A stretch of DNA of 64,000 bases from Alphaproteobacteria bacterium. GTDB lineage: Bacteria; Pseudomonadota; Alphaproteobacteria; DSM-16000; Inquilinaceae. Every line of letters begins with the position of its first letter. Position 1 is the first letter of the stretch. Made by a program: the position numbers and the translations under genes. The notes under the pieces were generated by a model. It was not told where the DNA came from and made no database searches. It was given only the letters and a program-made list of their open reading frames with translations. Location: positions 62,001-126,000 of the forward strand of contig JANQIX010000043.1 of the NCBI GenBank assembly GCA_028281925.1, written 5' to 3'. Of the stretch, positions 50,517 to 58,682 are shown piece by piece.

Positions 50517-51617
50517 ATGGGCGGCGACGGCGGGCCAGCGAGCGAAGCGGCCGCCGGTCGTCGCCGCACGCTGATCGCCTTCGCTGGCGCGCTTACGCTG
50601 GGCGCCGCGGGCGGCGCGATCCTGAACGCCTTCGACCTGCCGCTGGCCTGGATGATCGGGTCGATGCTGGCGACCGCCGTTGCCGTCATCAGCGGCGTTC
50701 GGCTGCGGGTGCCACCCCCGGTCCGCAGCGGCATGGTGATGGTGCTGGGCGTGATGCTGGGCAGCGCTTTCACCCCGGATCTGCTGGGCGTGCTCGACCG
50801 CTGGGCGGTCACCCTGGCCATGCTCACGGTCTACATCGTCGTATGCACCACCATCGGCGCGATCTACCTGTCGCGCGTGGTGCGGTGCGACCCGGTCACC
50901 TCGTACTTCACCGCCACGCCTGGCGGCTTCAACGAGATGGTGCTGATGGGCAGCGCGCTGGGCGGCGACGAACGGACGATCGCGCTGAGCCACAGCCTCA
51001 GGATCATGCTGGTCGTCTTCACGGTGCCGTTCTGGTTCCAATACATGGGCGATCTGGACATGGGCACGCGCGGCCCCGCCGGGCCGGCCTTTGCCGAATT
51101 GGCGCCAGCCGATGCGGCGTTGCTGATCGCCTGTGTGATCGGCGGCCCGATCGCGAGCCGCCTGCGGCTGCCGGCCGCCTGGCTGATGGGGCCGATGATC
51201 TTGAGCGCCGTCATCCATCTGGCCGGCTTCACCGACAGCAAGCCGCCGGCCGTCTTGATCGCGATCGCGCAGGTGGTCGTGGGCGCCGCGATCGGCTGCC
51301 GCTTCGTCGGAACGCGGCCGCGCCTGGTGGCACGCGTGGCCTTCGTGGCCGTCGGTCTGACGGGGCTGCTGCTTCTGGTGACGGTCGCCTTTTCCCTTGG
51401 CCTGCACACGATCACCGGCATCCCGGTCGCCGACTTGGTGCTGGCCTATGCCCCGGGCGGCCTGGCAGAGATGAGCCTGGTGGCCCTGGCGCTGGACGTG
51501 GATGCCGCGTTCGTCTCGACCCACCACCTGGTGCGGATCATCCTGATCGTGATGTTCGCAGCGCCCGCCTACAAGCTGATCGGCCGCCTGCGACAACGAT
51601 CCGGGTCACAAACCTAA
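50517..51617 (+). CDS. AbrB-family (PF05145-type) membrane protein
   Basis: The 366-residue protein has about ten hydrophobic segments arranged as two similar halves. Duplicated motifs such as DLPLAWMIGSMLATAVA with RLPAAWLMGPMILSAVI, and TPGGFNEMVLMGSALGGD with APGGLAEMSLVALALDVD, show the internal repeat typical of this family. Despite the name it is not a DNA-binding AbrB. Function is unknown; a transport role is often suggested. It starts 13 bases after the AstE-like stop, so it is the third gene of this unit and may export or import a product of the deacylases. Confidence 0.85.
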   Translation: MGGDGGPASEAAAGRRRTLIAFAGALTLGAAGGAILNAFDLPLAWMIGSMLATAVAVISGVRLRVPPPVRSGMVMVLGVMLGSAFTPDLLGVLDRWAVTLAMLTVYIVVCTTIGAIYLSRVVRCDPVTSYFTATPGGFNEMVLMGSALGGDERTIALSHSLRIMLVVFTVPFWFQYMGDLDMGTRGPAGPAFAELAPADAALLIACVIGGPIASRLRLPAAWLMGPMILSAVIHLAGFTDSKPPAVLIAIAQVVVGAAIGCRFVGTRPRLVARVAFVAVGLTGLLLLVTVAFSLGLHTITGIPVADLVLAYAPGGLAEMSLVALALDVDAAFVSTHHLVRIILIVMFAAPAYKLIGRLRQRSGSQT

Positions 51618-51639
51618 CCAGCTCTCGGAAGTGGAGAGA

Positions 51640-51715
51640 TGGTGCCCAGGGATGGAGTTGAACCACCGACACTCGCATTTTCAGTGCGATGCTCTACCAC
51701 CTGAGCTACCTGGGC
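51640..51715 (-). tRNA. tRNA-Phe (anticodon GAA)
   Basis: The 76-base gene folds as a standard tRNA on the minus strand. The acceptor stem GCCCAGG pairs with CCTGGGC, the D-stem is GCTC/GAGC, the anticodon stem TCGCA/TGCGA encloses loop CTGAAAA (anticodon GAA), and the T-arm is GGTGG/CCATC with loop TTCAACT. The discriminator is A and the 3' CCA is encoded. Confidence 0.95.
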
Positions 51716-51794
51716 ATCCGGTGGTGCGCCAATCAAGGTGCGCGGGCGCTGCTTATAGGAAATGTCCCCGCCGGTGTCCAGAGGCTCGCAGAGC

Positions 51795-52436
51795 TTACGG
51801 CCCGCGCGGGCGCGTGGTCAGCCGCGCGGGGACGGTCAGCCGCCATCGGATGGCCGCGGATCTGAGCCCTGAAACGAAGACAATGCAGGCGATGGCGCCG
51901 CCGACCCGGTATTCGGGAAAGGCGTCGAGGATCACGACGAACGCGATGCATCCGAACATCACCGGTATCGCATAGAGCTCCCGGCTCATCAGAAGGGTCT
52001 GGCGCCCGGCCAAGACATCGCGAATGAGGCCGCCGCCGATCGCCGTGACGACCCCCAGGATGATTGGCGCAATGGGAAGCCCAAAGCCGAGGTCCCATAC
52101 CTTGCCTGCAGCCTGAATGCCGAACAGGGCGGCCCCGAAGCCGTCGAGATGCAGCATCAGGCCGTAGACCGCCTTCTGGCTCAACGCGGCGCGCGCCGCA
52201 AAGGCCAGCAGGCTGGCCCCGAGGGCGAACCAGACATAGCTGAGCTCCACAGCCCAGAAGACCGGCACGTCGAGGATCAGGTCCCTGACCGTTCCGCCGC
52301 CGATGGCCGTGATAACGCCGAGCACGGTGGTCCCGAAGATATCGACGCCGCGATCGGCCACGGCGAGGACGGCCGTGACCGCAAACGCGACCGTCGCCGT
52401 CAGGGCGAACCAAGTCTGAAGGTCCTCCAATGGCAT
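51795..52436 (-). CDS. TRIC-type (YicG/UPF0126) membrane channel protein
   Basis: The integral membrane protein (213 residues from ATG 52436; 229 if a GTG at 52484 is used) has seven hydrophobic segments in two related halves. Each half has the glycine-rich motif TAIGGGTVRDLILD or TAIGGGLIRDVLAG, the signature of the trimeric intracellular cation channel family. Bacterial members conduct monovalent cations; the physiological role is unclear. The C-terminus is basic. It stands alone, upstream of tRNA-Phe in the same direction. Confidence 0.88.
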   Translation of the reverse strand: MPLEDLQTWFALTATVAFAVTAVLAVADRGVDIFGTTVLGVITAIGGGTVRDLILDVPVFWAVELSYVWFALGASLLAFAARAALSQKAVYGLMLHLDGFGAALFGIQAAGKVWDLGFGLPIAPIILGVVTAIGGGLIRDVLAGRQTLLMSRELYAIPVMFGCIAFVVILDAFPEYRVGGAIACIVFVSGLRSAAIRWRLTVPARLTTRPRGP

Positions 52437-52568
52437 GCCTGTTACCACGCTGATGTCGAATTCCGACTGTAATATGCCAAGCACCGGGGCTCGTATGACG
52501 GTCCGCGATTCGGTACGGTCTCTTGATCAACAAAGTGCCGGACACAATCGATGAAGGGGAGGACGAAG

Positions 52569-53042
52569 ATGGCATCCATGACCCTGCGCTTTGGTGTCGC
52601 CCTACTGGCCGCAGCTCTGCTGGGCCACTCCGTCCACGCGGACGAGCCCCGGCTGGTGGCGCCTCAGGACCTGACGCGCCCCGCCGCGCCGACGGTGATC
52701 GACCGCAGCCGGGCCACCTCGCTGCCGCCGATGTTCTTCGAACGCCGATTCTCTCCGATCCTGCAGCAACTCGAAGCCATCACTGCCGTCCGGTCCATTC
52801 TGCCGGTGGTGGAGTCGGAGCCGGACTGCCCGCCGCCGGTGGATGTGAGCCACTGGTGTCAGGAACTGGTGACCAAGACCTGCGGCGCGGAAAACCAATG
52901 TAGTACTTCCACCGGATGCGATCCCGCCAATCAGCTGCTGGATCTGTTCTGCACTTCCGAAGGCGACGAAAGGGAAGAGATGCTGTTGACCTGCCTGATC
53001 AGCCTGCAGGATGAAATCATCTTCCACCCCTGTGACGGGTAG
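52569..53042 (+). CDS. Secreted cysteine-rich protein of unknown function
   Basis: The 157-residue precursor has a signal peptide (MASMTLRFGVALLAAALLGHSVHA). The N-terminal half of the mature chain is proline-rich and free of cysteine. The C-terminal 70 residues hold eight cysteines (DCPPP, HWCQ, KTCG, QCST, GCDP, FCTS, TCLI, PCDG), enough for four disulfides, which suggests a small stable extracellular or periplasmic domain. I recognise no family. ATG 52569 is favoured over 52551 because GGGGAGG lies six bases before it. It is convergent with argS and shares a hairpin with it. Confidence 0.72.
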   Translation: MASMTLRFGVALLAAALLGHSVHADEPRLVAPQDLTRPAAPTVIDRSRATSLPPMFFERRFSPILQQLEAITAVRSILPVVESEPDCPPPVDVSHWCQELVTKTCGAENQCSTSTGCDPANQLLDLFCTSEGDEREEMLLTCLISLQDEIIFHPCDG

Positions 53043-53055
53043 GTCGCCCGTCACA
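53031..53055. terminator. Bidirectional hairpin between convergent genes
   Basis: TGTGACGGG (53031-53039) and CCCGTCACA (53047-53055) form a 9-bp stem with a 7-base loop that spans the stop codons of the cysteine-rich protein gene and argS. The arms also look CRP-like in outline, but the spacing (TGTGA-N15-TCACA) is wrong for that. Confidence 0.5.
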
Positions 53056-54814
53056 TCCGCTCAGGCACCTCGATGCCCAGGAGATCGAGCGTGCGCTCGA
53101 GTGTGCGGAGCGTCAGCGCCGACAGCGCAAGCTGGGAGGCCTGAACGGCGCGGTCGCTCTCGCTCAGGATGTGGCATGAGGCATAGAACCGGCTGAATGC
53201 CTGGGCTGCGGTGTAGGCGAAATCGGCAAGCTCGCTCGGCGCCCGCTTCGCTTCGGCCGACGCCACGGCATCGGGAAAACGGGAGAGCTCCAGCATCAGG
53301 TCGCGCTCGATATCCGTCGGCGGTAGGATTTCGCCTGGCTGCGCGCCCTGGTCGGCGGCTTTGCGCAGCAGCGATTTGATGCGCACGGCCGCATATTGCA
53401 GATAGGGGCCGGTGCGGCCTTCGAACCGCATGAAACGATCAAGATCGAAGATGTAATTCGACATCCGCCAGTTGGAGAGATCTGCGAATTTCACGGCGGC
53501 TAGGCCGACCATGCGGGCCACCTCCGTCCGCTCCTCCGGCGGATAGTCGGCCGCCAGCCCGGCTTCCGTCAGCCGGGCTTCGGCCTGCTCCGCTGCCGCG
53601 CCGATCAGATCCTGCAGCTTCATCACACCGCCGGCGCGGGTCTTGAACGGACGCCCGTCGAGACCGTTCATGGTGCCGAAGCCGATATGCTCCAGCTGCG
53701 CCTTCCCGGCTAGGCCGGCCTTTCTGGCCGCGCGGAACACCTGCTCGAAATGCAGGTGCTGGCGCTGGTCGACCACATAGAGCATCAGATCGGGATCGAA
53801 GGACTCGACGCGGTCCACGATTGTCGCCAGGTCCGTGGTGCCATACATCACGGCACCATCGGACTTCTCCAGGATCAGCGGCGGCACTTCGTGCTTGTCG
53901 TCGGCCTCGCCGACCGGCACGACCAACGCACCCTCATCACGCTCCGCCAAGGCGATGGCCGTCAGGTGCCCGATCATCGGCGGGATCAGGTCGTTAACGT
54001 CTGCCTCGCCCTTGAACAGGTCGAAGCGGACGCCGAGAGTGCCGAAATCCCGGTCCAGTGCTGCGGTCGAGACATCGATGAAATGGCGCCACAGCGCCCG
54101 GTATCCGGGCCGGTGCGCCTGCAGCGCAGCGGTGGCCGCCCGCGCCTCTTTCAGCCGCTCGGGATCCTCCCGACAGGCGGCTGCGGCGACCGGGTAGAGC
54201 TGCTCCAGATCCTCCAGCGTCACTGGAGAGACATCCGGGTAGGGGCCAGAGTGCCCCTCGTCGAAATAGGGCAGATCGGGCCGCCGGTGCCGGATCTCGC
54301 TTATCAGCATGCCCATGGGCAGCCCCCAGTCGCCCAGATGGACGTCGCTGATGGCGCGATCGCCCAGGAACCGAAAGAGCCGCTGCAGGCTGTCGCCGAT
54401 GATGGACGCGCGCAAGTGGCCCACATGCATTGGCTTGGCCACATTCGGCCCGCCGAAGTCGAGGATCACGGTGAGAGGTTCAGACCGTGCCTGGACACCC
54501 AGCCTGTCGTCGGCCGCCGTCGCCGCAATATGGCTGCCCAGCAACGCATCGGTCAGCGTCAAGTTGATGAAGCCGGGCCCAGCGATCGACACCTCCGCAA
54601 ACGTGCCGCGGGACCGCAGGGCGCCTGCGATGTTCTCCGCGATCACACGCGGGGGCTTTCGGGCGAGCTTCGCAGCAGCCAACGCCCCATTGCACTGGAA
54701 CTGCGAGAGGTCGGGGCGGTCGGACACCTGAGTCCGGCCCAGTTCGGCAGGCAAACCCTCGGCGGCAAAGGCCTGGCCAACGGCCTCCCCGAGAACGCGT
54801 GTCAGTGACGGCAT
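53051..54814 (-). CDS. argS: Arginyl-tRNA synthetase
   Basis: The 587-residue class I aminoacyl-tRNA synthetase charges tRNA-Arg. Its N-terminal Add-1 domain (1-105) is typical. The HIGH-type motif is HVGH at residues 130-133 in NVAKPMHVGHLRASIIGD. The KMSKS loop is not canonical, which is normal for ArgRS; the region reads RPFKTRAGGVMKLQDL. The DALR anticodon-binding domain fills the last 130 residues. It follows the alpha/beta hydrolase gene in the same direction after 89 bases. Confidence 0.96.
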   Translation of the reverse strand: MPSLTRVLGEAVGQAFAAEGLPAELGRTQVSDRPDLSQFQCNGALAAAKLARKPPRVIAENIAGALRSRGTFAEVSIAGPGFINLTLTDALLGSHIAATAADDRLGVQARSEPLTVILDFGGPNVAKPMHVGHLRASIIGDSLQRLFRFLGDRAISDVHLGDWGLPMGMLISEIRHRRPDLPYFDEGHSGPYPDVSPVTLEDLEQLYPVAAAACREDPERLKEARAATAALQAHRPGYRALWRHFIDVSTAALDRDFGTLGVRFDLFKGEADVNDLIPPMIGHLTAIALAERDEGALVVPVGEADDKHEVPPLILEKSDGAVMYGTTDLATIVDRVESFDPDLMLYVVDQRQHLHFEQVFRAARKAGLAGKAQLEHIGFGTMNGLDGRPFKTRAGGVMKLQDLIGAAAEQAEARLTEAGLAADYPPEERTEVARMVGLAAVKFADLSNWRMSNYIFDLDRFMRFEGRTGPYLQYAAVRIKSLLRKAADQGAQPGEILPPTDIERDLMLELSRFPDAVASAEAKRAPSELADFAYTAAQAFSRFYASCHILSESDRAVQASQLALSALTLRTLERTLDLLGIEVPERM

Positions 54815-54903
54815 TGTCTCTTCATCACAGCGGGTCGACTGCGCCGGTCAAGCCCGGCGCGGGCGGGGTATAGCCCGGCGGCTGTCCGTCTGTCGACGCA
54901 CCA

Positions 54904-55818
54904 TCAGACACCGATGCCGTCGAGGAAGTCGTCGACCGCACGCCAACACTGCGCACGGATGGCGTCGCGCTCTCGCAGGATCTCATGCGCACTCTCGGCG
55001 AGATGCAGAATCCGCGCATTGGGAAGCCTGCTGGCGACCCGCGAAACCGCTGTATTGCGAACAACGCGGTCACCGCCGGCAACAGCGATCAGAAGCGGAG
55101 GCACCGCCCGTTGCGCAAGATCCGGGCCGTTCAGGTGACGGATCGACCGCATCGCCGCATCCAGCCATCCCCAGGTAACACCGCCGAGGCGCACATCCGG
55201 CATCACCTCAAGGTATCGCCGATGTTCCTCGAAGCGGTTCCGGTCGGTCGTCAGCGGATTGCCATCGAACCCGAGATCCGTGATCCCGCGATCCGCCTGG
55301 CCGATCGCATAGGTTCGCGAGAGGCCCAGCCCGGCGGCCGATCGGGCAATCACGGCCATCAGGGCCGCCTGTGTCCGGCTCTGCCCAAGCCCGAGCATCG
55401 GCGCCAGCAGGACACCGGCGGCGATCCGCGGTCCGTCTTCTGCGCCCTGCGCCGTCAGGTAGCGCAAGGCCAGATGGGCTCCGACGGAATGCGCCAAGAC
55501 CCAGATCGGCTGGGCCGCGCCAGCGCCTTCCATCCAGGCCAGCGCGCCGCGAAGATCGTGCAGGTAGTCCTCGAACCGGCCGACATGGCCCTTCAGCCGG
55601 TTGTCCAGCAACCGCGAGGACAGCCCCTGCCCTCGCCAGTCGAAGGCGAAGACGTGGAAACGGCGCGCAATCAAGTCGCGCGCCGTTTCCTCATACTTCT
55701 CCAGAAACTCCGTGCGCCCCTGCAAGAGCAGCACGGACCCCCGCGCAGCCTGCGGACCCGGCCAGTGGCCGAGGCGAAGCGTTACGCCGTCGCCGACGTC
55801 AACGAACGCGGTCCGCAA
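54904..55818 (-). CDS. Alpha/beta hydrolase, lysophospholipase-like
   Basis: The 304-residue cytosolic hydrolase resembles PldB-type (Hydrolase_4) enzymes. Conserved parts are SVLLLQGRTEFLEKYEE with the oxyanion region, FDWRGQGLSSR, the nucleophile elbow LAHSVGAH with Ser, and the late His in LAESAHEILRE. The substrate is probably a monoacylglycerol or lysophospholipid. The start is TTG at 55818 by elimination; no ribosome site is clear, and no ATG or GTG is available nearby. It follows ppdK by 36 bases in the same direction. Confidence 0.82.
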   Translation of the reverse strand: MRTAFVDVGDGVTLRLGHWPGPQAARGSVLLLQGRTEFLEKYEETARDLIARRFHVFAFDWRGQGLSSRLLDNRLKGHVGRFEDYLHDLRGALAWMEGAGAAQPIWVLAHSVGAHLALRYLTAQGAEDGPRIAAGVLLAPMLGLGQSRTQAALMAVIARSAAGLGLSRTYAIGQADRGITDLGFDGNPLTTDRNRFEEHRRYLEVMPDVRLGGVTWGWLDAAMRSIRHLNGPDLAQRAVPPLLIAVAGGDRVVRNTAVSRVASRLPNARILHLAESAHEILRERDAIRAQCWRAVDDFLDGIGV

Positions 55819-55854
55819 GGCAACTCGGGCGCGCCCAACGGCCGTCCCGCCGGC

Positions 55855-58530
55855 TCAGGCGTCCAGTTCGCGCTCGTCCAGCGCTGCCTGGGCCGCCGAC
55901 AGACGGGCGATCGGCACGCGATAGGGCGAGCATGAGACGTAGTCGAGATGGACGGTCTCGCAGAACCGAACCGACGCAGGATCGCCGCCATGCTCGCCGC
56001 AGATGCCGAGCTTGATCTGGGTACGGGTCTCCCGGCCGCGTTCCGCCGCCAGCTGGATCAGCTCACCCACACCGGACTGATCGATCGTCACGAACGGATC
56101 GTTGTCCAGCACACCGTGGCCGATATAGTCAGGCAGGAAGTGCGCGGAGTCGTCGCGGCTGATGCCGAAGGTCGTCTGCGTCAGGTCGTTGGTGCCGAAG
56201 CTGAAGAACTCCGCCGTTTCGGCCAGGTCTCCGGCACGCAGCGCGGCCCGGGGCAGCTCGATCATCGTGCCGACCAGATAGGTGAACTCCACCCCGCTTT
56301 CCTTGATCACCTCTTGTGCGGTGCGGTCGATCACGTCCTTCAGCAGGTCCAACTCTTTCTTTGAGAAGGCGAGCGGGATCATCACTTCAGCGACGATGGT
56401 GTCGCCCGTTTCTTTGCGGACCTGGGCCACCGCTTCGAAAATGGCGCGGGCCTGCATCTCGTAAATTTCCGGATAGGTGACGCCCAGCCGGCAGCCGCGA
56501 TGGCCCAGCATGGGGTTCGCCTCCGCCAGTTGGCCGGACCGTTGCCGCACCTTCGGCACATCCACGCCGGCGGCCTTGGCCACGACATCCATGTCCGCGT
56601 CGGTCTTCGGCAGGAACTCGTGCAGCGGCGGGTCGAGGAGACGCACCGTCACCGGGAACCCGGTCATGATCTTGAACAGGTCGACGAAGTCCTGCCGCTG
56701 TACCGGCAACAGGTCCGACAGGGCCGCCCGCCGTTCCGCCTCGCTGTCGGCCAGGATCATGCGCCGGACCGTGGTGATGCGGTCGCCTTCGAAGAACATG
56801 TGCTCCGTCCGGCAGAGGCCAATGCCTTCGGCACCGAACTCGCGCGCCGTCTTGGCATCGAGCGGCGTTTCCGCGTTGGCGCGCACCCGCATACGGCGAA
56901 GATCGTCCGCCCAGCCCATCAAGGTGGCGAAATCGCCCGACAGCTCCGGCTGGATGGTCGGCACCTGACCGAGCATCACCTCGCCCTTGCTGCCGTCCAG
57001 CGTGATGATGTCACCGGCCCGAAGCGTCTGCCCGCCGGCATGCACCGTGCCGCCCTTGAAGTCGATATGGATATCGCCGGCACCGGCCACGCAGGGCCGG
57101 CCCATGCCGCGGGCGACGACGGCCGCATGGCTGGTCATGCCGCCGCGGGTGGTCAGAATGCCGACAGCCGCGTGCATGCCGTGGATATCTTCCGGGCTGG
57201 TCTCTTCGCGCACGAGAACGACCGTCTCGCCCTTGTTGGCCTGGGCTTCCGCCTCGTCAGCGGTCAGCACGATCTTGCCCGAGGCCGCACCGGGCGAGGC
57301 CGGCAGTCCGTGGCCGATGATGTTGCGTTCGGCCTTCGGGTCCAGGGTCGGGTGCAGCAGCTGGTCGAGCGAGGCCGGGTCGACGCGACGCACCGCCTCT
57401 TTCTTGTCGATCAGCCCTTCCTGGCACATCTCCACGGCGATCTTCAGGGCCGCCGGGGCTGTACGCTTGCCGTTGCGCGTCTGCAGGATGTAGAGCGTGT
57501 TGCTTTCGATGGTGAACTCGAGATCCTGCATCTCTCGGTAGTGATCTTCCAGCTTCAGCCGGTACTCGTGCAGCTGGTTGTAGAGGTCCGGCATGACCTC
57601 TTGCATGGTCGGCAGATCGACACCGCTCTTGGCTGCGGCGATCTTATTGATCGGCTGCGGCGTGCGGATGCCGGCCACCACGTCTTCGCCTTGCGCGTTG
57701 ACCAAGTATTCGCCGTAGAACTGGTTGTCGCCGGTTGAGGGGTCGCGGGTGAAAGCAACGCCGGTCGCGCAATCCTGCCCCATGTTGCCGAACACCATGG
57801 TCTGCACGTTGACCGCGGTGCCCCAGCTGGCCGGAAGGCCGTGCAGACGACGATAGGTAATGGCGCGCTGGTTCATCCACGAGCCGAAGACGGCGCCGAT
57901 GCCGCCCCACAACTGCTCATGCGGATCCGTCGGGAAACTGCTGCCGAGTTGCTTCTGCACGACCTCTTTGTAGAGCTCGACGACCGTCTGCCAGTCTTCC
58001 GCCGTCATGTCGGTGTCGAGATTGTAGCCGCGCTCGCGCTTGGCCGTATCCAGCACGTCTTCGAAGTGGTGCATCTCCACGCCGAGCACGACGTTGGAAT
58101 ACATCTGAATGAAGCGGCGATAGGAGTCATAGGCAAACCGCGCATCTCCAGTCGTATTGACTAGGCCATGCACCGTGCTGTCGTTGAGACCGAGGTTCAG
58201 AACCGTGTCCATCATGCCGGGCATGGACGCGCGCGCGCCAGACCGCACCGACAACAAGAGGGGATCGCCCGGGTCGCCGAACAGCTTCTTGTTCTGCTGC
58301 TCCAGCCACTGCACCGCCTCGCGGATCTGGTCGGCGAAGTCGTCGGGATACTGACGGCCGTGATCGTAGAAATAGGTGCAGACTTCGGTAGTCGCCGTGA
58401 ATCCGGCCGGCACCGGCAGCCCGATGCGGCACATTTCCGCCAGGTTGGCACCCTTGCCGCCAAGCAGGTTCTTCATGTCGGCGCGCCCGTCGGCGGTGCC
58501 GCCACCGAACTTGTAGACCCACTTCGTCAT
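55855..58530 (-). CDS. ppdK: Pyruvate, phosphate dikinase
   Basis: This 891-residue enzyme interconverts pyruvate, ATP and phosphate with PEP, AMP and pyrophosphate. The start KWVYKFGGG and GGKGANLAEM belong to the ATP-grasp domain. The phosphorylated His468 is in GGMTSHAAVVARGMGRPC, and the C-terminal PEP domain has the catalytic Cys844 in GICGEHGGDP. The ATG at 58530 has GGGGA/GAGGGAG-type sequence upstream and begins the conserved start; an in-frame extension is ignored. It lies downstream of glyS in the same direction, an order I associate with alphaproteobacteria. With pckG and fbaA it provides gluconeogenic capacity. Confidence 0.97.
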   Translation of the reverse strand: MTKWVYKFGGGTADGRADMKNLLGGKGANLAEMCRIGLPVPAGFTATTEVCTYFYDHGRQYPDDFADQIREAVQWLEQQNKKLFGDPGDPLLLSVRSGARASMPGMMDTVLNLGLNDSTVHGLVNTTGDARFAYDSYRRFIQMYSNVVLGVEMHHFEDVLDTAKRERGYNLDTDMTAEDWQTVVELYKEVVQKQLGSSFPTDPHEQLWGGIGAVFGSWMNQRAITYRRLHGLPASWGTAVNVQTMVFGNMGQDCATGVAFTRDPSTGDNQFYGEYLVNAQGEDVVAGIRTPQPINKIAAAKSGVDLPTMQEVMPDLYNQLHEYRLKLEDHYREMQDLEFTIESNTLYILQTRNGKRTAPAALKIAVEMCQEGLIDKKEAVRRVDPASLDQLLHPTLDPKAERNIIGHGLPASPGAASGKIVLTADEAEAQANKGETVVLVREETSPEDIHGMHAAVGILTTRGGMTSHAAVVARGMGRPCVAGAGDIHIDFKGGTVHAGGQTLRAGDIITLDGSKGEVMLGQVPTIQPELSGDFATLMGWADDLRRMRVRANAETPLDAKTAREFGAEGIGLCRTEHMFFEGDRITTVRRMILADSEAERRAALSDLLPVQRQDFVDLFKIMTGFPVTVRLLDPPLHEFLPKTDADMDVVAKAAGVDVPKVRQRSGQLAEANPMLGHRGCRLGVTYPEIYEMQARAIFEAVAQVRKETGDTIVAEVMIPLAFSKKELDLLKDVIDRTAQEVIKESGVEFTYLVGTMIELPRAALRAGDLAETAEFFSFGTNDLTQTTFGISRDDSAHFLPDYIGHGVLDNDPFVTIDQSGVGELIQLAAERGRETRTQIKLGICGEHGGDPASVRFCETVHLDYVSCSPYRVPIARLSAAQAALDERELDA

Positions 58531-58682
58531 ATCCCCGTCTCCCTCGACGCGTTCCCAATAAGGAATGAAGCCGCGCCAAGGCCGGCGCGCCCGAACGTTG
58601 CCGACTCTAGTCCGTCCGACAACCCAGGCGTTGACATGGCTCAATGCAGTGCGGACGAGCCGGCAATGGGCGCAGCCGGGCG

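Noticed and set aside
51640-51715. tRNA-Phe as an attachment site of an integrated element
   Set aside because: I found no integrase gene or direct repeat of the tRNA 3' end on either side, and neighbouring genes are ordinary chromosomal genes.
53031-53055. A possible CRP site in the TGTGAC...GTCACA repeat
   Set aside because: The half-sites are 15 bases apart instead of 6, and the repeat spans two convergent stop codons, which fits a terminator better.
53051-54814. Apparent loss of the KMSKS motif in arginyl-tRNA synthetase
   Set aside because: Many ArgRS enzymes naturally lack a canonical KMSKS; the rest of the protein is full length, so this is not a defect.
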